Source of the DNA: Bacteroidales bacterium
Lineage (GTDB): Bacteria > Bacteroidota > Bacteroidia > Bacteroidales > VadinHA17
Direction: 5' to 3'
Length of the DNA: 40,101 bases
Assembly: GCA_027067975.1 (NCBI GenBank)
Contig: JAMOUS010000162.1
Coordinates: 1-40,101 of the forward strand
The position numbers and the translations under genes were made by a program. Shown here piece by piece: positions 35,080 to 40,101 of this stretch. Below the pieces are notes generated by a model, which worked only from the letters and a program-made list of their open reading frames with translations, ran no database searches and was not told where the DNA came from. Positions within the stretch are counted from its first letter, which is position 1; the number at the start of each line of letters is the position of its first letter.

Positions 35080-36831
35080 TTATCTGTTCCGGGAAGGAGG
35101 GGGGAGGCTGTCCGGGCCGGAGCGTTGGAGGCGGGTGTCGAGGAGGTGGCGGATGGCAGGTTCGAGACGGTCGTATGGATAACTGCGACCGTTGCGGTAG
35201 TCGGTGACCGCCCTTTTGGCAAAATCGACATAGAGGGTCTGCAAGAGGGTGTCGACCACGATGCCGGAAGGGTCGTTGTGGAAGGTGGGCATGTATTCCA
35301 TGCAGGTGACGAAATCGTGAGCGTGCAGGGAATCCAGCAGGGAGATGCCGTCGACGGGGTAAGCGGGGGGGATGCCGGCCAGCGAGAGGATGGTTGTGAA
35401 GATATCGGCCTGTGAGGTGAGACGGGCACGCTGTTCCGGGAGTTCTTCGCGGTGGAGCGTGTCCGTGACGGGAGGAAAGACCAGCAGCGGATTGTGCCAT
35501 ACATCCGGTTTGAAGTTGTCGTTGAAACGGCCGGCCAGTCCCCCGAAGTTCTGACCGTGATCGGGGGAAAAGAAGATCCAGGTATCCGGAAAAGCTTTCT
35601 GGATGAACATGTACAGTCTTGCAAGGAAAATATCGGTGACGATCAGGGTGTTGTCGTAGGCATTGACACAGTTGGGGCTCTCCTCGGGGAGGAAACGTTT
35701 CAGGCTGTCGGGGGAGTGGATGTTGTACGGGTAATGGCTCCCGTCCATTTGATAGACCAGCAGGAAGGGGGTGCCGTATTGCTGCAGGTAACGGAACAGA
35801 TGCGGCAGTACCGCCAGGTCGTCCGCACCCTTGTGGACATCCACATTGCCACTGAAAGAGGAGCCGTCAAGGAGCAGGTCGATGCTCCCGTCGTCGAAGT
35901 ATTTGTCGAGGTATCCCCAGTGGAGGTCTTGCGCCGAGATGAAGAGGGTGTGATAGCCGGCAGCCTTCAAATAGTTGAACAGGGAAGGGTACCGGTAAAA
36001 GGCGCCCTGCGGGTCGGGACCTTCCAGGCCGGTGAGCATGTAGGGTACGCTCAGGCGGGTCTTGTTGCCCAAGGCGACCGCCTTCTGCATGGCGACCAGG
36101 TCGCCCCGGCGGGCCAGGGAGTCAAGCAGCGGAGTGGTGGATCGCTCGTATCCGTACAGGCTCATATGGGAGAGCACCTGCGACTCGCCGATGACAAAAA
36201 TGAAGTTGGGGCGCTCCTCCGCGGAAGGAACTGAAGGAACAGGAGCACGGTCAGGATGGATCTTCTTGTCCCGGCTGATGAACAGGTTCTCTGTGAACGA
36301 GCTGTAGAAGGCAAATGAACTGTGCTGAAAGTTGATGACACTGTACCAATGCAGCAGGAAGAAGGTGAAAAGGCCGGTAACAACGAGCAGTGAGGGAATA
36401 ATGAGCCAGCGCCGCGGGGAGGCGGTGCGTCGCAACAGCCATCCTGCTGCCAGTGAGAGCAGCAAAAGGTAAGCCATCAAAGGAAGATTGAGGTTGGCCG
36501 CAGAGGTGCTTGCCACCATTCCGGGCGACTCGAAAAAGATCGAAAAGATCGAGGGGGAGAGGAACTTACGGTAGATCCAGAAATAGTTGCCCTCGACCAA
36601 CAGGGGCAGGATGACACCCAAAAAGTAAAGGGCCCAAAAAAGACCCCGCCGCCGGATGAAGGTGAGTAAAAGCAGAAAGGCCAGCAGCACTACCGCCGAT
36701 GCCATATAATTGGCCAGAAAACGCAACCCCGGTGCCGTATGAACAAGCCAGCTGGTGCCCCGCATCGAAAGGTCTCCTGCCATTAGCAGACCCCACGCTA
36801 TCCATAACCGTTGGCGATGCATCTTCCTCAT
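35080..36831 (-). CDS. Phosphoethanolamine transferase-like membrane sulfatase-fold protein
   Basis: The 583-residue protein has about five N-terminal membrane helices (residues roughly 8-28, 38-60, 65-85, 115-135, 142-162) and a periplasmic alkaline-phosphatase/sulfatase-fold domain. This is the architecture of EptA/CptA enzymes, which transfer phosphoethanolamine from phosphatidylethanolamine to lipid A or core sugars. Metal and active-site motifs are FVIGES (Glu216), NKTRLSVPYML with Thr258 at the nucleophile position, MDGSHYPY and SPDHGQNFG. Modification of surface charge and polymyxin resistance is the known family role; the acceptor here is unknown. It is divergent from nikR with a -7 element at 36848-36855 and a shared palindrome between the two promoters. 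A second ATG three codons downstream is an alternative start. Confidence 0.9.
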   Translation of the reverse strand: MRKMHRQRLWIAWGLLMAGDLSMRGTSWLVHTAPGLRFLANYMASAVVLLAFLLLLTFIRRRGLFWALYFLGVILPLLVEGNYFWIYRKFLSPSIFSIFFESPGMVASTSAANLNLPLMAYLLLLSLAAGWLLRRTASPRRWLIIPSLLVVTGLFTFFLLHWYSVINFQHSSFAFYSSFTENLFISRDKKIHPDRAPVPSVPSAEERPNFIFVIGESQVLSHMSLYGYERSTTPLLDSLARRGDLVAMQKAVALGNKTRLSVPYMLTGLEGPDPQGAFYRYPSLFNYLKAAGYHTLFISAQDLHWGYLDKYFDDGSIDLLLDGSSFSGNVDVHKGADDLAVLPHLFRYLQQYGTPFLLVYQMDGSHYPYNIHSPDSLKRFLPEESPNCVNAYDNTLIVTDIFLARLYMFIQKAFPDTWIFFSPDHGQNFGGLAGRFNDNFKPDVWHNPLLVFPPVTDTLHREELPEQRARLTSQADIFTTILSLAGIPPAYPVDGISLLDSLHAHDFVTCMEYMPTFHNDPSGIVVDTLLQTLYVDFAKRAVTDYRNGRSYPYDRLEPAIRHLLDTRLQRSGPDSLPPPSRNR

Positions 36832-36847
36832 TGCTTCTGCAAAGCAA

Positions 36848-36855
36848 CAAAAGTA
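36848..36855 (-). promoter_or_regulatory. -7 promoter element of the phosphoethanolamine-transferase-like gene
   Basis: On the minus strand TACTTTTG matches TAnnTTTG exactly. It lies 16 bases upstream of the start codon, so the leader would be very short unless the second ATG (36822) is used. There is no clear TTG at -33. Confidence 0.4.
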
Positions 36856-36868
36856 AAAATTTATCCCT

Positions 36869-36898
36869 CACATGTTTCTTGAAAAAAAAAGAAATGTG
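36869..36898. promoter_or_regulatory. Candidate NikR operator (CACAT-N20-ATGTG)
   Basis: CACAT at 36869-36873 and ATGTG at 36894-36898 form an inverted repeat, extended imperfectly inward by TTTCTT and AAGAAA. It sits between two divergent promoters and overlaps the nikR -33 element. NikR proteins bind widely spaced inverted half-sites (in E. coli 6 bases with a 16-base spacer), so the geometry is compatible but not identical. This is inference only. Confidence 0.35.
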
Positions 36899-36907
36899 TT
36901 AACTTTG
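36879..36907 (+). promoter_or_regulatory. nikR promoter (TTG, 18-bp spacer, TAACTTTG)
   Basis: TTG at 36879-36881 and TAACTTTG at 36900-36907 are separated by 18 bases, a good Bacteroidota sigma-A type promoter. The start codon of nikR follows 17 bases after the -7 element. Confidence 0.65.
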
Positions 36908-36924
36908 TCAGAAATCGTAACACT

Positions 36925-37329
36925 ATGTCGGTAAAACGTTTTGGAGTCTCTTTACAGGAGGGGCTGTTGGAGGACCTGGACAGGTTGGTGGAAAGAAGGT
37001 GTTTTCCGAACCGTTCCCAGGCCATCGCCTTTTTGATCGAGAAATACAAGGTGGAAAAGGGCTGGGAGGAAGATGCCCTGGTGACAGGGGCCATTCTGCT
37101 GGTCTATGACCATCACAAACGGGATGTGGTCGATCAGTCGATCCACATCCAGCATGAGTACCAACCGCTTATCCTGGCTCTCCAGCATATACACATCACC
37201 CATGATGCCTGTCTGGAGACCATTGCGGTCAAGGGGAAGGCGAGTGAGATACGGGAACTGGCCGACAGGCTCATCGGCATGAAAGGGGTGGAATATGGTG
37301 ATCTGATGATGAGCAAGGTGGTGGAGTGA
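36925..37329 (+). CDS. nikR: Nickel-responsive regulator NikR
   Basis: NikR is a ribbon-helix-helix regulator that represses (or in some species activates) nickel uptake genes when nickel is bound. The 134 residues comprise an N-terminal RHH domain (VKRFGVSLQEGLLEDLDRL, NRSQAIAFLI) and a C-terminal ACT-like nickel domain. The nickel ligands are all present and shifted by one residue from E. coli: His77, His88, His90 and Cys96 in QHEYQ and HIHITHDAC. It heads a plus-strand unit with a TsaA-like gene (stop/start overlap TGATG) and a His-rich permease. This context of nickel transport supports the assignment. The upstream palindrome could be its own operator. Confidence 0.94.
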   Translation: MSVKRFGVSLQEGLLEDLDRLVERRCFPNRSQAIAFLIEKYKVEKGWEEDALVTGAILLVYDHHKRDVVDQSIHIQHEYQPLILALQHIHITHDACLETIAVKGKASEIRELADRLIGMKGVEYGDLMMSKVVE

Positions 37330-37769
37330 TGCCGGAAGAGATTGCCGTACGGGTCATAGGAAAAGTGGAGAACAGGGTGAAAGAGCCGCTGGGGCAGGAG
37401 GCTTTCAGTGGAGAGATCTCGGTCATCACGGTCTATCCCGAATATGCGGCGGGACTTTACCGGATCGAGGAGAATGAATACCTGGACATCCTTTTCCACT
37501 TTCATCTGGCCGGAGGCTTTTCCTTGCACACGAAGGTCTTCTCGGGTGAGGAGAAAGGGGTGTTTGCTTCCCGGAGCCCTCATAGGCCTTCCGGGATCGG
37601 ACTGACCACCGTCCGGCTGGAGAAGAGGGTGGGCAACCGGCTCCTGGTGAGAGGACTCGATGCGGTCGACGGAACCCCCGTCCTCGATATCAAACCTTCG
37701 GTCAGTCATTTTACCGATGAGGAAAAGGCGATCATCAGTGGAAGGGAGGGGGATGCGATGAAGCGATGA
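37329..37769 (+). CDS. TsaA/TrmO-like SAM-dependent methyltransferase domain protein
   Basis: The 146-residue protein consists of a TsaA domain. The E. coli member TrmO methylates the t6A37 base of threonine tRNA with S-adenosylmethionine. ATG 37329 overlaps the nikR stop by one base; a GTG three bases earlier is less likely. Visible family motifs are VFASRSPHRPSGIGLTTVRL and DGTPVLDIKPSVSHF. The usual RSPxRPNPIG has Ser-Gly in place of Asn-Pro, so either the loop has diverged or the protein has a different role. Tight coupling to nikR and a nickel permease is hard to explain by tRNA modification and hints at a metal-linked role, perhaps methylation of a small ligand. The stop codon lies inside an 8-base tandem repeat. 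Confidence 0.82.
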   Translation: MPEEIAVRVIGKVENRVKEPLGQEAFSGEISVITVYPEYAAGLYRIEENEYLDILFHFHLAGGFSLHTKVFSGEEKGVFASRSPHRPSGIGLTTVRLEKRVGNRLLVRGLDAVDGTPVLDIKPSVSHFTDEEKAIISGREGDAMKR

Positions 37770-37794
37770 AGCGATGAAGCGATAAAGCGATGAA
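37755..37794. repeat. GCGATGAA octamer x5
   Basis: Five tandem 8-base units (GCGATGAA, with one GCGATAAA) run from the last codons of the TsaA-like gene into the intergenic region. The stop codon TGA at 37767-37769 lies within unit two. Because the unit is not a multiple of three, a change in copy number would alter only the last few residues of the protein. It also sets the distance to the downstream permease. Confidence 0.9.
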
Positions 37795-37842
37795 GTGTTA
37801 GTTTCCCCGGTACGGGGTACTTGGACAGAAAATGGAAAAAGC

Positions 37843-38553
37843 ATGGCAAAAGAACTGGACATCTTGATAGCAACGTCGGCTACGGTAGCTTTTTTACATA
37901 CCTTGTTCGGACCGGATCATTATTTGCCGTTCATTGCGATGGGGAAGGCGCGACGGTGGTCGATGTTGCGCACTTCGATGGTGACACTGATCGCCGGAAC
38001 GGGGCATGTCCTCGGCTCGGTGGTTTTGGGGATGATCGGTGTGGCGGCCGGCCTGGGCATACAGAAGGTGTCGCAGGTGGAGACGGTAAGGGGCGACCTG
38101 GCCGGCTGGCTTTTCATGGCCTTCGGACTGGTCTATATGGTATGGGGGTTGCGCCGTGCCTGGCTCAACAAACCCCACTCCCATCCGCATTTCCATCTTG
38201 ACGGGACATCGCATGACCATGTGCATATCCACAAGGGAGAACACCTGCATCTGCATGAGGGGGAGAAGAAGAACATCACGCCCTGGGTGTTGTTCGTGAT
38301 CTTTGTCCTGGGGCCTTGCGAACCGCTCATTCCGATCGTGATGTATCCGGCGGCACGGGGTGACTGGGGGGAACTGCTGGTCACCGTGCTGGTGTTCAGT
38401 GTGGTCACGATCCTTACAATGCTTGCGCTGGTGTTAGGCACCCTCTTTGGGCTCAACCTGATGCCGCTGGGGAAGATGGAGCGTTACATGCATGCCCTGG
38501 CCGGGGGAACGATCCTCTTCAGCGGTGCTTCTATAGTTTTCCTGGGTTGGTAG
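37843..38553 (+). CDS. UreH/NicO-type nickel or cobalt permease with His-rich loop
   Basis: The 236-residue inner-membrane protein (start ATG 37843; an upstream in-frame ATG begins in the repeat region) has six predicted helices. In helix I HTLFGPDH (His19, Asp25, His26) resembles the HxxxxDH signature of nickel/cobalt transporters. Helix II contains GTGHVLGSVVLG. A central loop (residues about 110-143) carries eleven histidines in HSHPHFH, SHDHVHIH and EHLHLH, a metal-binding stretch seen in nickel exporters and importers. FVLGPCEPLIPIV opens the second half. Linkage to nikR supports nickel transport. Direction (uptake or efflux) is not decided by sequence, although NikR control more often means uptake. 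It ends two bases from the convergent TonB receptor gene. Confidence 0.88.
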   Translation: MAKELDILIATSATVAFLHTLFGPDHYLPFIAMGKARRWSMLRTSMVTLIAGTGHVLGSVVLGMIGVAAGLGIQKVSQVETVRGDLAGWLFMAFGLVYMVWGLRRAWLNKPHSHPHFHLDGTSHDHVHIHKGEHLHLHEGEKKNITPWVLFVIFVLGPCEPLIPIVMYPAARGDWGELLVTVLVFSVVTILTMLALVLGTLFGLNLMPLGKMERYMHALAGGTILFSGASIVFLGW

Positions 38554-38555
38554 GA

Positions 38556-40101
38556 TCAGAAGAACCAGGCCATCCGGACCTTTAGGAAAAAAGGTGTGCC
38601 CGGCGTGAAATGGAGCTCGGTGACGGGTTCCGGTTCATTGTATAATCTCGACTCGGTGGCGAACTGGGCTTCATTCCATTCAGTATTAAGAAGGTTTTCC
38701 ACAATCAGCGCAATCTCATATTTCGGTTTCAGGTAATGTAATGCGGCATCCACTACGGTATATCCCAGGGCTGTCACGGTATTGTCCTCGTTGGCGGGAC
38801 GATCGGACATATACCGGTAACGCAGACTGCCGCCGAGGCCGTTTCCCAGGATGAGTTTGATACCCCCTACGCTGGAGAAGATGGGAGCCAACGGCACATG
38901 GTTGGCGCCTTCGGGTTCATCCGGGTATACCGGATTGGCATAGTTAAGGTCCAGATCTGCATAAAGCCAATTACGGTACTGATAACGCATTGAGAGATCG
39001 ATCCCTACGCGACGGGTGCGACCTGTCGGCTCAACGGTGCCTTCGTCGCCGGAGAAAACCGACTCCTGTTGCATGTATAGGTACCATAGCGCCGTTTGTA
39101 CTACCAGGTTGTCAGTGGGTTTCCAGAGAGTCCCCAGGTCAGACCCCCATGCCATGGGGATCACCCGGTCGCCGTGAACCATGATGACATCCCGTGTATC
39201 ATTGGTGTGAAAACCGCCTCCGCCCCTGAGGTAAAGTTGCCATCGTCGTGAGAGATTGTAAGAGAGGGAGGCTTTCGGACATACAACTGCTTTTCGTATG
39301 GCGTCGCGCCGGTAATCAGGCAGCAAACGGTTGATGGATTCAAACGTGAAAATGTCGAGACGTGTCCCGGCACTGAACATCCAGTTACCTAGGTTGATCT
39401 TTTCCCGGATGAAGAGATCGGTGTTGATTTCATTGATGTCACCGAAGTTGATTGTGTCGAGGGTGGTGAAGCGTTTTTCTACGTGGGACAGTTCCTGCCC
39501 TCTGATTGCATCGAAGCGGAAGTCACCTCCTACGGTCAGATGTCCCTCCCAAGACCCCAGATCATGGGGTTTCTGGTAACGGGCCGAATAGCCGTAGATT
39601 GTACGTTGTTCTCTCTGTCGGATCTCGTCGCCGTGAACCGGGTCGTTCAGGAAAAAGGTGAAATTGGAGTAAAGCGTAAAATCGTAATCTGTAAAGTACA
39701 TCAGATTCATAAGATTCGATCCGTCGGGGAAATTGCTGTTCAGCCGGACCAACATGTTCTTTCGTCCGGTTTGGCCTCCTTCGGTGTTGTCGATGGCTCC
39801 GAAACGGTCGATGATCCCTTCGTCGATGGCCCGTTGGGGGATCTGTCCGGAAGCGTCCCAGTCACTCCGAAAAAGAGAGAGTTCGACAGTCAGATGATGA
39901 TCAAGGTCGAGATAGCTTGAATATTTTCCGAACAGGTTGTATCGCTTGAAATGCTGACTGTTGTCGAAAGGTCCATCGGAGAGAAAAAACTCCCCGGCCA
40001 CGTAAGCATTTTGGTTGTGTGCATGTCCGTTGTTTCCCAAGATGTTGAGCAAGGTCACCAACCTTCGGGTTTGGTATTGTCCCACGCCGAGTTGGATACG
40101 G
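38556..40101 (-). CDS. TonB-dependent receptor, N-terminus beyond window edge
   Basis: This is the C-terminal part (about 515 residues) of an outer-membrane TonB receptor; the plug domain and signal peptide lie to the right of the window. The visible part is beta-barrel, with strands such as GQYQTRRLVTLLNILG, KYSSYLDLDHHLTVELSLF, YGYSARYQ and the closing motif HFTPGTPFFLKVRMAWFF, which ends in the aromatic residue expected for barrel assembly. VVDAALHYLKPKYEIALIVENLLNTEWNEAQF is the usual last-but-one region. The GTG start inside the visible part is not the real start, because the frame stays open to the edge. Convergence on the nickel permease suggests nickel or another metal chelate as cargo, by analogy with NikR-controlled TonB receptors. 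This is inference. Confidence 0.9.
   Translation of the reverse strand, partial: RIQLGVGQYQTRRLVTLLNILGNNGHAHNQNAYVAGEFFLSDGPFDNSQHFKRYNLFGKYSSYLDLDHHLTVELSLFRSDWDASGQIPQRAIDEGIIDRFGAIDNTEGGQTGRKNMLVRLNSNFPDGSNLMNLMYFTDYDFTLYSNFTFFLNDPVHGDEIRQREQRTIYGYSARYQKPHDLGSWEGHLTVGGDFRFDAIRGQELSHVEKRFTTLDTINFGDINEINTDLFIREKINLGNWMFSAGTRLDIFTFESINRLLPDYRRDAIRKAVVCPKASLSYNLSRRWQLYLRGGGGFHTNDTRDVIMVHGDRVIPMAWGSDLGTLWKPTDNLVVQTALWYLYMQQESVFSGDEGTVEPTGRTRRVGIDLSMRYQYRNWLYADLDLNYANPVYPDEPEGANHVPLAPIFSSVGGIKLILGNGLGGSLRYRYMSDRPANEDNTVTALGYTVVDAALHYLKPKYEIALIVENLLNTEWNEAQFATESRLYNEPEPVTELHFTPGTPFFLKVRMAWFF

Overview
The window is a high-GC stretch of a Bacteroidota (most likely Bacteroidales) chromosome. The evidence is the many Bacteroidota-type lipoproteins with an S/G-C lipobox, the glycan-degrading enzymes (GH92, GH29, GH20, GH172, sulfatase, DUF1080), a TonB receptor, promoter words of the form TAnnTTTG, weak Shine-Dalgarno signals and heptamer-based intergenic repeats. 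I cannot name the genus. No tRNA, rRNA, CRISPR array or intact transposon was recognised.

Positions 1-12195 hold one long minus-strand gene train. In transcription order it is a LacI-family regulator, an SDR oxidoreductase resembling fructuronate reductase, a phosphofructokinase with pyrophosphate-type signatures, a HAD hydrolase, a LarA-like (nickel-pincer) racemase/epimerase, a Gfo/Idh dehydrogenase, pdxB, gnd, uxaC and the first 484 codons of transketolase. Read as a pathway, uronates are isomerised (UxaC) and reduced to an aldonate (SDR). The LarA homologue could then epimerise mannonate to gluconate, which would enter the oxidative pentose phosphate route through Gnd and transketolase once phosphorylated. 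No mannonate dehydratase, KDG kinase/aldolase or gluconate kinase is visible. The regulator has a candidate operator over its own promoter. A lactate dehydrogenase is divergent from it.

Positions 13393-34083 are a glycan-degradation region on both strands: GH172 (DUF2961), GH92 alpha-mannosidase, a membrane protein, GH29 alpha-fucosidase, sulfatase plus GH20 hexosaminidase, a chimeric esterase, a DUF1080 protein plus Tat-exported Gfo/Idh oxidoreductase, a large lipoprotein of unknown family and a second SGNH plus alpha/beta-hydrolase esterase. The lipoproteins point to action at the cell surface or in the periplasm on host-type or algal-type glycans. No SusC/SusD pair is present. Three intergenic islands carry related 7-bp tandem repeats.

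Positions 34100-35000 are a graveyard of two gene fragments followed by a palindromic CTACGTAG array. Positions 35080-40101 hold a phosphoethanolamine-transferase-like protein, divergent from a nickel module (nikR, a TsaA/TrmO-like gene, a His-rich UreH-type nickel/cobalt permease) that converges on a truncated TonB receptor. The nickel module matters because the LarA-like enzyme of the uronate cluster should be nickel-dependent. Several recombination scars (a CusA-esterase in-frame fusion and PagL-WG fragments) suggest either gene remodelling or assembly joins.
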